From CAZQFV01 sp964613665 (GTDB lineage: Bacteria > Chloroflexota > Chloroflexia > DTKN01), in assembly GCA_964613665.1 (NCBI GenBank), contig CAZTIG010000007.1, forward strand, positions 1 through 64,000: a stretch of DNA of 64,000 nucleotides. The letters are read 5' to 3'. This document shows, one piece after another, positions 51,683 to 60,332 of the stretch. The notes under the pieces are model-generated. The model searched no databases. It was given only the letters and a program-made list of their open reading frames with translations, and was not told the DNA's origin. Within the stretch, counting starts at the first letter, position 1; each line of letters begins with the position of its first letter. A program made the position numbers and the translations under genes.

Positions 51683-52151
51683 ACTTTCTCCGCCGCAGCA
51701 GCCCGCCCAGGATGATGGCCACGCCGATCACCACCAGGATGATCGGCCAGTACTGGCCCCACTCCCAGTCGGTCCACAGGCCGAACCCGACCGCCGCCAG
51801 GATCGCGGCCAGGACGATGTCGCCCCCCACCGGCCGGCGGTAGTTCGGGATCAGCAGGCGGGCAACCACCCCGGCGAGCGTGATGGCGGCGGCCCCGAAG
51901 AGCACGAGCGCCCAGAGCTGCGGGCTGGCCAGGGGTTCCTCGCCAAAGTTGTCCAGCCAGCCCAGCCAGTTCATGTTGGCGGCGAGCAGCACCACACCGA
52001 TCCAGATGAGGACCACCGCACCGGCAAGCGCCCCCACCGGGTCGCGGCGCCACTTTTCCTCGGGGGTCTTTTCCTCTTTCTCGTGGCGCTTTTCCTCTTC
52101 CTTCTCCTCTTCCTTTTCGTGGCCCTTTTCCCACTGCTGCCGGTCGGTCAT
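51681..52151 (-). CDS. Membrane protein with charged N-terminus, LiaI/DUF5668-like
   Basis: 156 residues. The first 40 are almost all Glu, Lys and Arg (EKGHEKEEEKEEEKRHEKEE), then four hydrophobic helices: about 43-60, 78-97, 108-124 and 128-148. The end RRPVGGDIVLAAILAAVGFG and IILVVIGVAIILGGLLRRRK resemble the small LiaI/LiaF-type membrane domain. The charged part is probably cytoplasmic. ATG 52151 is preceded by AAGGAGGAG; the frame's further extension overlaps the divergent promoter. Possibly an envelope-stress membrane protein. Confidence 0.65.
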   Translation of the reverse strand: MTDRQQWEKGHEKEEEKEEEKRHEKEEKTPEEKWRRDPVGALAGAVVLIWIGVVLLAANMNWLGWLDNFGEEPLASPQLWALVLFGAAAITLAGVVARLLIPNYRRPVGGDIVLAAILAAVGFGLWTDWEWGQYWPIILVVIGVAIILGGLLRRRK

Positions 52152-52191
52152 GGTCTCCTCCTTGTGTGCATGCGACGGAACCACACCTGCT

Positions 52192-52197
52192 ATTATA
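52192..52197 (-). promoter_or_regulatory. -10 element for the 51.7-52.2 kb gene
   Basis: A perfect minus-strand TATAAT about 40 bp before the ATG at 52151. The hexamer 17 bp further upstream (CAACAT) is a poor -35. Confidence 0.55.
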
Positions 52198-52228
52198 CTA
52201 CAAACGGCGGAGAAATGTTGCCTCGCTG

Positions 52229-52257
52229 TTGCGCAGGGCCCCCGCCGGTGGTATAGT
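52229..52257 (+). promoter_or_regulatory. Promoter of cyclase regulator 2
   Basis: TTGCGC (52229-52234), 17-bp spacer, TATAGT (52252-52257), 49 bp before the ATG at 52307. Divergent to the small membrane-protein gene. Confidence 0.7.
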
Positions 52258-52306
52258 ACGGTCTGACCGTAGTGCCCAAGCGCGTCTCGCCTGCAGGGAG
52301 AGCGCC

Positions 52307-55300
52307 ATGTCCAGTCTGCTCCCGCTGATGGCCGCCTACGTGCCGCCGCTCCTGGCTCGCCAGATCCTGGCCGCACCACGCATTCCGACCGGGCCGGCCG
52401 CGGCCCGCTTCCCCGCTGCCGCCCTCTTCGCCGACATCTCCGGCTTCACCCCGCTGGCCGAGGCGCTGGCCCAGCGCGGCCCCGCCGGCCAGGAGGAGCT
52501 GAGCGAACTGCTCAATCGCTCCTTCGGACGGATGATCGCCCTCCTCGAGGCCGAGGGCGGAGAGGTGGTCAAGGTCAGCGGCGACGCCCTGACCGTCCTC
52601 TTCCCGGCGCTGGACGAGCCGCTCTCCCATGCCAGCCGGCGGGCTGTCCAGGCGGCCACGGCGATGCAGGCGGCCATGGCCGAGTTCGCCGACCTGCCGA
52701 CCAGCAGCGGCCCCGTCGCCCTGGCGATGCGGGGCGGCATCGGGGCCGGTGAGGTGGTGGCCATGCAGGTCGGCGGCGTGCTCGACCGCTGGGAGTTCGT
52801 CGTCGCCGGCGATCCGCTGCGGCAGGCCGCGCAGGCCCAGGGCCAGGCCCGGCGCGGCGAGGTCCGCCTCAGCCCGGAGGCCGAGTCGGTCCTCCATCCC
52901 CTGCCCCTTCCGGCCCGCCCGGTGGTCCTGCCCGATTGGTCCACAGTGACCGACCCCGCTGCGGAGGCCAACCTGCGCCTCTTTGTCCCGGGTCCGGTCA
53001 AGATCTGGCTGGACGAGGGGCTGCGCGAGTGGCTGGCCGCCCTGCGCCCGATGAGCGTCCTCTTCGCCGGGTTGAGCGGGCTCGAATATGACAGGCCCGG
53101 CGCCGTCGAGCAGCTGCACGGCTTCTTGTGCACGTCCCAGGCCATCATCTACCGCTACCAGGGCATCCTGCGCCAGCTCGTCGTGGACAACATGGGCACG
53201 GTCCTCGTGGCCATCTTCGGCGCGCCGACCATCGCCCACGAGGAGGGTACCCTGCTGGCGGTGCGCAGTGCCCTCGACCTGGCGGCGATGTACCGGGGCA
53301 CGCCGCGGCAGGTTGCGGTCGGTGTGGCAACCGGGCACGTCTTTGCCGGCCCCGTGGGCAGCGAGAGCCGCCGCGAATACATGGCCGTGGGTGACACCGT
53401 CAACCTGGCCGCCCGCCTGATGGTCCAGGCCGGGGCCGGAGAGGTCCTGTGCGACTATGCCACTTTCCAGCAGACCCGCGGCAGGGTGTCCTACGAGAGC
53501 CTGCCGCCGGTGCGCGTCAAGGGCAAGGCCGGCCTCATCCGCGTCTACCGGCCCGGCAGCGCGGTCCCCGCCTCCGGCCGCCAGCAGCAGTCCCTCGACC
53601 GGCCTGGTGCGATGGTGGGCCGCCGGTCCGAGCTGGCCCGCCTGCAGGCACTCCTGGATGCCGTCGAGTCGGGGGCAGGCCGCGTGCTGCTGATCGAAGG
53701 CGAGGCCGGCATCGGCAAGAGCCGCCTGGTCCAGGAGATGACCCTCGCGCTGCGTGAGCGTGGCCTGGCCTGGCTCGTCGGCGCCGGCCAGAGCACCGAG
53801 CAGCAGACCCCCTACCGCGCCTGGCGCGACATCCTCTCCTACTACTTTGGGTTGGACGAGGTGCGCAACCCGGCCGAGCGGCAGGCCCGTGTGCTCCACT
53901 TGGCCCAGGAGCAGGTTCCCGAGCAGCTCTCGCGCCTGCCCCTGCTGAACGACATCCTCTCCCTGGGCCTGCCCGACACCGCGCTGACAGCCGCACTCGA
54001 CCCCGCCCTGCGCCACCAGAGCCTGGTCGTGCTCCTGCTCTCCCTGCTGCGGGCCTGGACCCGCGAGCGGCCGTTGATCGTGGTGCTGGAAGACGCCCAC
54101 TGGCTGGACAGCCTGTCCTGGGAAACGACCCTGGCCATCGCCCGCGCCTTGACGCTCTCCCGGGATCGCCTCCTGCTTGTGGTGGTCACCCGTCCCCTGG
54201 AGGAAGGGCAGGCCGGCTCCCGGCACATCGTCGCGCTGCGGGCCCTGCCCGAGGCGGATACCGTTGCCCTCTCCATCCTCAGCCCCACCGAGATCGTCAC
54301 CCTGGCCGCTGCCCGCCTGGGGCTGCCCCCGGGCGCCTTGCCGGAGGAGATCGCCGAGCTGGTGCGCGTCCGGGCCGGCGGCAACCCCTTCTTCGCCGAG
54401 GAGCTGGTGCTGACCCTGCTCGACCAGGGCGTGATCGCCCGCGCCGCCGACCCCCGCGGTGGACTGGAGGTGCGGGGCGACCTGGCCCAGGGCGGCCAGA
54501 CGCTGCCCACCACCGTCCAGGGCCTCATCATGGCGCGCATCGACCGCCTGCCACCGGAGCGCCAGCTGACGCTCAAGGTCGCTTCGGTCATCGGCCATAC
54601 CTACACCTACGGAGCGCTCCGGCACACCATGGAGCACCACGCCCCCCTCCCCGAGACCCGCCTGCGCGGGCACCTCGATGCCCTCACCGCGCTCGACCTA
54701 ACTTCTCTGGAAAGCACCGAGCCCGAACTGAGCTACCGCTTCAAGCACGTCATCACCCAGGAGGTGGCCTACGGCACGCTGCTCTTCGCCCAGCGGCGCA
54801 GCCTGCACCGGACCGTGGCCGCGTGGTACGAGGGCAGTCAGCGGTCGGCGATCCGCTCCTGTTATCCCTTGCTGGCGTACCACTATCGCCACGCCGAGGA
54901 CCGCGAGCGCGAACTGCACTATGCCTGCCTGGCGGGCAAGCAGGCCGCGGCGCAGTTCGCCAACTCCGAGGCGGTCGCCTACCTGAGCCGGGCCCTGGAG
55001 CTGGCCCCCGCGGACGACCTGTCCGGCCGCTACGCCCTGCTGGCCGCGCGGGAAAAGGTCCTGGATCGGCAAGGGGTGCGCCAGGCCCAGTGCGACGACC
55101 TGGCCGCGCTGCAGGAGCTGGCCGAGGCGCTGGCCGACGACGGCAGGCGGGCCGAGGTGGGCCTGCGCCAGGCCCACTATGCCGAGACCACCGGGGACTA
55201 CCCGGGAGCGATCGCCGCCGCCCGCCAGGCTATCGAGCTGGCCCGGGCCGTCGGTGCCGGCCGGCTGGAGGCCGCCGGCCACCTGCAGTGGGGGCGGGTC

Positions 55301-56596
55301 CTCTGGCGGCAGGGCCAGCACGATGCCGCCCGCCTCCGGCTGGGGCAGGCCCTGGACATCGTCGCCACGGCGGCAGGGGAGCCGGTCGACGCGGGTTCGC
55401 TGGGGGCTTGGCGCGCGCTGGAGGCCGACTGCCGGCGCACCCTGGGGAACATCTCCCTCTACCAGGGGGACTATGCCTCCGCGCAGGCCCACTACGAGCA
55501 GGCTCTGGCCCTCTACCGGGAGGACGACGACCGGGTTGGCGAGAGCGCCCTGCTGAACAACCTGGGCTCCCTCGCCGCCAATCGCGGCGACTATGCCTCC
55601 GCCCGGGACTACTACGAGCAGACCCTGCGCCTGAAGCGCGAGATCGGCGATCGGCAGAGCGAAGGGCTGGTGCTGAACAACCTCGGCAGCGCGGCGACGA
55701 ACCTGGGCGACTATGCCGCGGCCCGTGCCTACTTCGAGCAGGCCCTGCACGCCTACCGCGCGGTGGGGGACCGGCGGGCCGAGGCCACCACGCTGAACAA
55801 CCTCGGCGTCGTCTCCGTGCACCAGGGCGAGTACCCCCGGGCGCAGGGCTACCTGGAGCAGGCCCTGGACCTGCGCCGGGAGCTGGGCGACCGCCAGGGA
55901 GAGAGCAGCACCCTGGACAACCTGGGCATCGTCGCAGTGCGCCTGGGGGACCATGCCGGGGCGCGGGCCTGTCTGCAAGAGGCCCTGCGCCTGTGCCGCG
56001 AGATCGGCAATCGGCGGGCCGAGGCTGAGGGCCTGGCCTACCTGGGTCTGCTCTCGCACTGTCTGGGGGACAATGCCGCCGCCAGGGACCATTGCCAGCA
56101 GGCGCGGGAGCTCGCCGCGGAGCTGGGAGCGCACCACGTCCAGGGCTACGCCCTGACCTTCCTGGGCCACGCCCTGGCCGATCTGGGGGATTGGGCCGCT
56201 GCTGGGACGGCCTACCGGCGGGCCCTGGAGATCCGCCGGCAGATGGGCCAGGCCAACCTGGCCGTGGGGCCGTTGGCCGGCCTGGCGCACGTGGCCCTGG
56301 GCCAGGGCGACCTGGGCCAGGCCCAGGCGTACGTGGAGGAGGTCCTGTCCCATCTGCAGTCCCATGCCCCCGACGGCATCGCCGAGCCGCTGCGGGTCTA
56401 TCTGACCTGCAGCCGCGTCCTGCGCGCAAGCGGCGACCCGCGGGCCGGCGCGGTCCTGGAAACGGCCTACCGGCTGCTGCAGGAGCAGGCCGGCCAGATT
56501 GCCGACGAGACCCAACGACGGGCATTTCTGGAGAATGTACCGGCGCACCGCGAGGTCACCCGCGAGTTCGCGGCCAACCAGGGAGGAGAACGATGA
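52307..56596 (+). CDS. Adenylate/guanylate cyclase-ATPase-TPR regulator 2
   Basis: 1429 residues, paralogue of 36843-40766. C1 (about 35-190) has FADISGFTPLAEALA and VSGDALTVLF; C2 (about 240-400) has lost the first aspartate (FAGLSGLEYDRP) but has VGDTVNLAARLM. The ATPase starts about residue 445 with GRRSELARLQALLD and LLIEGEAGIGKSRLVQEM, and VVLEDAHWLDSLSW. At least eight clear TPR units lie at about 1050-1400, for example NNLGSLAANRGDYASARDYY. ATG 52307; the longer upstream frame lacks a ribosome binding site. Its stop overlaps the next start (ATGA). Likely an input-sensing cyclic-nucleotide cyclase. Confidence 0.82.
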   Translation: MSSLLPLMAAYVPPLLARQILAAPRIPTGPAAARFPAAALFADISGFTPLAEALAQRGPAGQEELSELLNRSFGRMIALLEAEGGEVVKVSGDALTVLFPALDEPLSHASRRAVQAATAMQAAMAEFADLPTSSGPVALAMRGGIGAGEVVAMQVGGVLDRWEFVVAGDPLRQAAQAQGQARRGEVRLSPEAESVLHPLPLPARPVVLPDWSTVTDPAAEANLRLFVPGPVKIWLDEGLREWLAALRPMSVLFAGLSGLEYDRPGAVEQLHGFLCTSQAIIYRYQGILRQLVVDNMGTVLVAIFGAPTIAHEEGTLLAVRSALDLAAMYRGTPRQVAVGVATGHVFAGPVGSESRREYMAVGDTVNLAARLMVQAGAGEVLCDYATFQQTRGRVSYESLPPVRVKGKAGLIRVYRPGSAVPASGRQQQSLDRPGAMVGRRSELARLQALLDAVESGAGRVLLIEGEAGIGKSRLVQEMTLALRERGLAWLVGAGQSTEQQTPYRAWRDILSYYFGLDEVRNPAERQARVLHLAQEQVPEQLSRLPLLNDILSLGLPDTALTAALDPALRHQSLVVLLLSLLRAWTRERPLIVVLEDAHWLDSLSWETTLAIARALTLSRDRLLLVVVTRPLEEGQAGSRHIVALRALPEADTVALSILSPTEIVTLAAARLGLPPGALPEEIAELVRVRAGGNPFFAEELVLTLLDQGVIARAADPRGGLEVRGDLAQGGQTLPTTVQGLIMARIDRLPPERQLTLKVASVIGHTYTYGALRHTMEHHAPLPETRLRGHLDALTALDLTSLESTEPELSYRFKHVITQEVAYGTLLFAQRRSLHRTVAAWYEGSQRSAIRSCYPLLAYHYRHAEDRERELHYACLAGKQAAAQFANSEAVAYLSRALELAPADDLSGRYALLAAREKVLDRQGVRQAQCDDLAALQELAEALADDGRRAEVGLRQAHYAETTGDYPGAIAAARQAIELARAVGAGRLEAAGHLQWGRVLWRQGQHDAARLRLGQALDIVATAAGEPVDAGSLGAWRALEADCRRTLGNISLYQGDYASAQAHYEQALALYREDDDRVGESALLNNLGSLAANRGDYASARDYYEQTLRLKREIGDRQSEGLVLNNLGSAATNLGDYAAARAYFEQALHAYRAVGDRRAEATTLNNLGVVSVHQGEYPRAQGYLEQALDLRRELGDRQGESSTLDNLGIVAVRLGDHAGARACLQEALRLCREIGNRRAEAEGLAYLGLLSHCLGDNAAARDHCQQARELAAELGAHHVQGYALTFLGHALADLGDWAAAGTAYRRALEIRRQMGQANLAVGPLAGLAHVALGQGDLGQAQAYVEEVLSHLQSHAPDGIAEPLRVYLTCSRVLRASGDPRAGAVLETAYRLLQEQAGQIADETQRRAFLENVPAHREVTREFAANQGGER

Positions 56597-56955
56597 AGCC
56601 CGGAATCGACCGCACCCGCTTCGGGTCGATCACCATCGCCGGAACGACGTACGACCACGACGTGGTCATCCGGCTCGACGGCCGGGTGGAGAAACGGAAG
56701 AAGAAGCTCTCCAAGGCCATCTACGGCACGTCGCACACCGTATCGCTCGACGAGGCCCGCCACATCCACGAGCCGGGAGCCACCCGGCTGATCGTCGGCA
56801 GCGGGCAGCACGGCCTGGTGCGGCTCTCCGACGAAGCCGCGGCCTACTTCCGCCAGCAGGGGTGCCGGGTGGAGGCACTGCCCACGGCCGAGGCCGCACA
56901 CGTCTGGAACGAGGCCGAGGGCGCCGTGATCGGCCTCTTTCACGTGACCTGCTGA
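56593..56955 (+). CDS. MTH938/NDUFAF3-like domain protein
   Basis: 120 residues of the Mth938-like fold (DUF498-type): the family core FGSITIAGTTYDHDVVI at about 10-27, then RLIVGSGQHGLVRLSDEA and a final AVIGLFHVTC. Function in bacteria is unknown; the human relative assists complex I assembly. ATG 56593 overlaps the stop of the cyclase gene by 4 bp, so it is translated in coupling with it and may act in the same pathway. Confidence 0.82.
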   Translation: MKPGIDRTRFGSITIAGTTYDHDVVIRLDGRVEKRKKKLSKAIYGTSHTVSLDEARHIHEPGATRLIVGSGQHGLVRLSDEAAAYFRQQGCRVEALPTAEAAHVWNEAEGAVIGLFHVTC

Positions 56956-56971
56956 CGGCGAGGGTCCGGCC

Positions 56972-57919
56972 ATGGCGCTACGACGGCATGCCCGCTCCGT
57001 CAGCCGGCCGGCGCTGGCGCTGCTGCGGCGCCGGCCGTTCGCGGCCCACGTCCTGGCCAACTTCGAGCGGGCCTGCGACCTGGTCACGCCGGCCGGCGAG
57101 GTACTGGCGCTGGTATCGCCGGAGGTGGGCGACGGGCCGCTGAACGTGGTCCTCGATAGGGGCTTTCCTCCCCACGCGCTCGCCGCTGGCATGGCCGTGA
57201 CCATGGACGGGGAGGTCCTGCGGGTCGGCGGCCTGCGGATCGTCCTGGAGGGAGCCACGCTGTGGGAGCCGCGGCCGGACTGGGCGGCGCTGCGGGCGCG
57301 GCACGGGGCCAGCGCCGGACGCTGCCGCCTGGTGGCGGCACTGGCCCTGGAGGAAGCACACGACTCCCGCCTGCTCTCCCTGGTCCTCTCCCCCCATCTT
57401 CCCCTCGCCCCCTCTCAGCGGGGTGGGCCGGGCGGCCGGGAGCAGGCAGGGCCGGCCATGGCCGCTCTCACCGACGTCTTCGGACGGGCCACAGCCGCGC
57501 TGCGCCGTGGTTGGGCCGGCGACAGGACCCTCCTCGCCGAGGGCGCCACCCGGCTGGCCGGCTTGGGGGGTGGCCTGACCCCCGCCGGGGACGACTTTCT
57601 CTGCGGGGCCATGCTGGCAGCCTGGCTGTGGCACCCGGCGCCGGAGGCGGTCTGCGGGGCCGTGGCCGATGCCGCGGCGCCGCGCTCGACCGCCCTCTCG
57701 GCGGCGCTGCTGCGGGCCGCCGGCCGGGGGGAGTGCGCGGCGGACTGGCACCGGCTGCTGGCGGCGCTGGCCGGTCTCTCTTCATCCGCTCCGCCCGGGG
57801 AACAGGGGGAGATGGAAGCGGCCCTCCGGGCCGTGCTGGCCCACGGCGCCACCTCCGGCGCCGATGCCCTGGCGGGGTTCCTCTGGGGCGCCCTCCTGGT
57901 CTACAGAGGCAGCCCGTAG
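56972..57919 (+). CDS. DUF2877 protein (AllH/YlbF-type)
   Basis: 315 residues. The C-terminal region has GGGLTPAGDDFLCGAMLAA, the DUF2877 hallmark. That family includes AllH, a subunit of the oxamate carbamoyltransferase in allantoin breakdown. A proline- and serine-rich stretch of about 20 residues near 135-150 (SPHLPLAPSQRGGPG) looks like an insertion in a loop and has the C-rich 7-bp character of nearby repeats. ATG 56972 begins 16 bp after the preceding gene. It precedes, convergently, the molybdenum hydroxylase operon. No carbamoyltransferase partner (AllF/AllG) is in the window, so the role is unproven. Confidence 0.75.
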   Translation: MALRRHARSVSRPALALLRRRPFAAHVLANFERACDLVTPAGEVLALVSPEVGDGPLNVVLDRGFPPHALAAGMAVTMDGEVLRVGGLRIVLEGATLWEPRPDWAALRARHGASAGRCRLVAALALEEAHDSRLLSLVLSPHLPLAPSQRGGPGGREQAGPAMAALTDVFGRATAALRRGWAGDRTLLAEGATRLAGLGGGLTPAGDDFLCGAMLAAWLWHPAPEAVCGAVADAAAPRSTALSAALLRAAGRGECAADWHRLLAALAGLSSSAPPGEQGEMEAALRAVLAHGATSGADALAGFLWGALLVYRGSP

Positions 57920-57962
57920 TCGGGTGATCCCTCTCCGGATGGCTGGCCTCACCGGTTACACC

Positions 57963-60332
57963 CTACTCCGGTCTCCCTTCTCCTTGTCCCCTTGTCACCC
58001 TGTCCCCTCGTCCCTCTTTCTCCTCCCACGCCATGTACACCCGCTCCGCCGTCACCGGCATGTCGTCGAAGCGGATGCCCATGGCGTCGTAGAGAGCGTT
58101 GGCGATGGCCGGCGCGGTGGCGATCATGGGGTGCTCGCCGATGCCGCGCGCCCCCCAGGGGCCATCGTCCTGGGGCACCTCGACGATCGTGGCCAGCACC
58201 TGCCGTGGCGTGTCCAGCACCGTGGCGATGCGATAGTCCACCAGCGAGGCGTTCTGCGGCCGGCCCTCCTCCAGCCGCAGTGCCTCCAGCAGCGCCGAGC
58301 TGGCCCCCTGCACCACCCCGCCCTCCATCTGCGCCTGCACCTGGTCGGGGTTGATGGCCTGTCCCACGTCGTAGGCCGCCGCCAGGCGCAGGATCTCCAC
58401 CTGGCCGGTCTCGGTGTCCACCTCCAGGTCCACCGCCTGGCAGCCCACGGTATAGTGCACCACGGCCCGCTCGCCCTGGCCGGTCTCCGCGTCCAGGCTG
58501 GTCACATAGTCCGGCATGAACCGGCCCCGGCCCAGCACCGGCCCGCCGACCCAGGTGCCGTCGGGCAGCTGCAGGCCGTGGATGACCAGCTTCGGCAGCG
58601 GCAGGGAGCGCTCGCTGCGGTAGGAAACGACCTCGCCGTCGACGATGTCCAGGCCGGCCGGGTCCTCCTCCCAGAAGCGACCGACGGCGGCCAGGATCTG
58701 CTGGCGGGCGTCCTGGGCAGCGGCGCGGATGGCGTTGCCGGTCGACCAGGTGAGGCGGCTGGCCACGGTCTGCCACTCGTACGGGCTGTAGCGGGTGTCC
58801 ACGGGGGCCGAGATGCGCACCCATTCCAGCGGCACGCCGAGGGCCTCGGCAGCCATCTGCGCGGCCACGGTAAAGATGCCCTGGCCGAGCTCCTGCCCGC
58901 CCAGCCCCACGCTGACGGTGCCGTCCTCGTTGAAGCGCACCCAGGCTTCCGAGGCGGCGTCGGGCGGCATGGCCGGCGCCTTCCAGCAGGCGGCCAGGCC
59001 CTTGCCGCGGCGCTTGTGCGGGGCCGAGGCCGGCTCTCTCCTGCCCCAGGAGATGCCCTGGGCGGCCCTCTGGATGCACTCGGCCATCCCCACGGGGTGC
59101 ATCTGCATGCCGGTGACGATGATGTCGCCACCCTTGACGCAGTTCCGCAGCCGCAAGACGAGCGGGTCGACCGAGAGGGCCTCGGCCAGGCGGTCGACCG
59201 ACTGCTCGATGCTCCAGTGGATCTCGGGCATGCCAAAGCCGCGCATGGGCCCACCGACGGGATGGTTGGTGTAGACGCAGTAGGAGTCGGTGTGCACGTT
59301 GGGGATCGTGTAGGGGCCGGTGGAGGAGTAGCCGGCAGCGCGGGTAATGTTGACGCCGTACTCGGTGTACGCACCGGCATCCCAGTAGTACTCCACCTGC
59401 AGGGCCAGGATCTGCCCCGACCTGGTCCCGCCGATCTTGACCTTGGCGATGAGCCCCTGGCGGACAAAGGTGCAGAAGAACTCCTCCTCGCGGGTCATGC
59501 GCAGCTTGACCGGCCGGCCGGGCACTTGGCGGGCCATGACCACGGCCAGCGCCTCCATAGAGACCCCGGCCTTGCTGCCAAACCCCCCGCCAATGTACGG
59601 CCCGACGACGCGCATGTCGCCCTGCGAGATGCCCAGCGCCTGGGCGATCAGGTCGCGCTGGGCAAAGGGCGACTGCGTGCTGCTCCAGAGCGTCACCTCG
59701 CCGGAGGGGTCCCAGCGCGCCACGGCGACGTGCGGCTCGATGGGCACGTGCTGGATGTGCGGCACGCGGTAGGTGGCCTCGACGACGGCGTCGCACTGCG
59801 GCCAGGCCGCGGCCACGTCGCCCTTGCGCACCTTGAAATGGTTGGAGACGTTCGTGCCGGGCCTGGGCAGGATAAAGGGGACTACCTCGTAGGAGCCCAG
59901 GTCGGGGTGCAGGAGAGGGGCCCCAGGCTGCATGGCCGCCAGCGGATCGAAGACGGCCGGCAGCTCCTCGTACTCCACCTCGATCAGACGCACCGCTTCC
60001 TCGGCCAGCTCCTCGCTCGCCGCCACCACCCCGGCCACGGGGTCGCCGACGTAGCGCACCCGGTCGGTGCAAAAGATGTGGCGGTCCTTCAGGTAGAGGC
60101 CGATAAAACCGGGGGTATCGGTGCCCGTCACCACGGCACGGACCCCGGGGAGGGCCAGCGCCTTGCTGGCGTCCACCCGACGGATCAGCGCGTGCGGGTG
60201 CGGGCTGCGCAGCACCCGGCCGTAGAGCAGGGCCGGCCCGAACTGGATGTCGTCGGTGAACAGGGCCGTCCCGGTCACCTTGTCCAGAGCATCCACGCGG
60301 GAGACACTCCGGCCGACAGATCTCGCGCTCAT
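57963..60332 (-). CDS. Xanthine dehydrogenase-family molybdenum-binding subunit
   Basis: 789 residues. Large catalytic subunit of a molybdenum hydroxylase (xanthine dehydrogenase/CO dehydrogenase superfamily). Cofactor-contacting motifs: GPYIGGGFGSKAG near 260, VGGPMRGFGMPE near 375, GLGGQELGQGIFT near 490 and the catalytic glutamate region GARGIGEHPM near 740. The PMRGFG loop differs from the CO dehydrogenase active-site loop with cysteine, so a heteroaromatic substrate such as hypoxanthine/xanthine is more likely. ATG 60332 follows GGAGGGAGGG and overlaps the 2Fe-2S gene's stop by 4 bp. The last 20 residues come from heptamer repeats. Confidence 0.9.
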   Translation of the reverse strand: MSARSVGRSVSRVDALDKVTGTALFTDDIQFGPALLYGRVLRSPHPHALIRRVDASKALALPGVRAVVTGTDTPGFIGLYLKDRHIFCTDRVRYVGDPVAGVVAASEELAEEAVRLIEVEYEELPAVFDPLAAMQPGAPLLHPDLGSYEVVPFILPRPGTNVSNHFKVRKGDVAAAWPQCDAVVEATYRVPHIQHVPIEPHVAVARWDPSGEVTLWSSTQSPFAQRDLIAQALGISQGDMRVVGPYIGGGFGSKAGVSMEALAVVMARQVPGRPVKLRMTREEEFFCTFVRQGLIAKVKIGGTRSGQILALQVEYYWDAGAYTEYGVNITRAAGYSSTGPYTIPNVHTDSYCVYTNHPVGGPMRGFGMPEIHWSIEQSVDRLAEALSVDPLVLRLRNCVKGGDIIVTGMQMHPVGMAECIQRAAQGISWGRREPASAPHKRRGKGLAACWKAPAMPPDAASEAWVRFNEDGTVSVGLGGQELGQGIFTVAAQMAAEALGVPLEWVRISAPVDTRYSPYEWQTVASRLTWSTGNAIRAAAQDARQQILAAVGRFWEEDPAGLDIVDGEVVSYRSERSLPLPKLVIHGLQLPDGTWVGGPVLGRGRFMPDYVTSLDAETGQGERAVVHYTVGCQAVDLEVDTETGQVEILRLAAAYDVGQAINPDQVQAQMEGGVVQGASSALLEALRLEEGRPQNASLVDYRIATVLDTPRQVLATIVEVPQDDGPWGARGIGEHPMIATAPAIANALYDAMGIRFDDMPVTAERVYMAWEEKEGRGDRVTRGQGEGRPE
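57964..58025. repeat. C/T-rich 7-bp repeats at the end of the Mo-subunit gene
   Basis: Plus-strand TCCCCTT GTCACCC TGTCCCC TCGTCCC and related heptamers. On the minus strand they encode the last residues (EEKEGRGDRVTRGQGEGRPE) of the Mo subunit, a tail unlikely to be ancestral. Confidence 0.7.
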
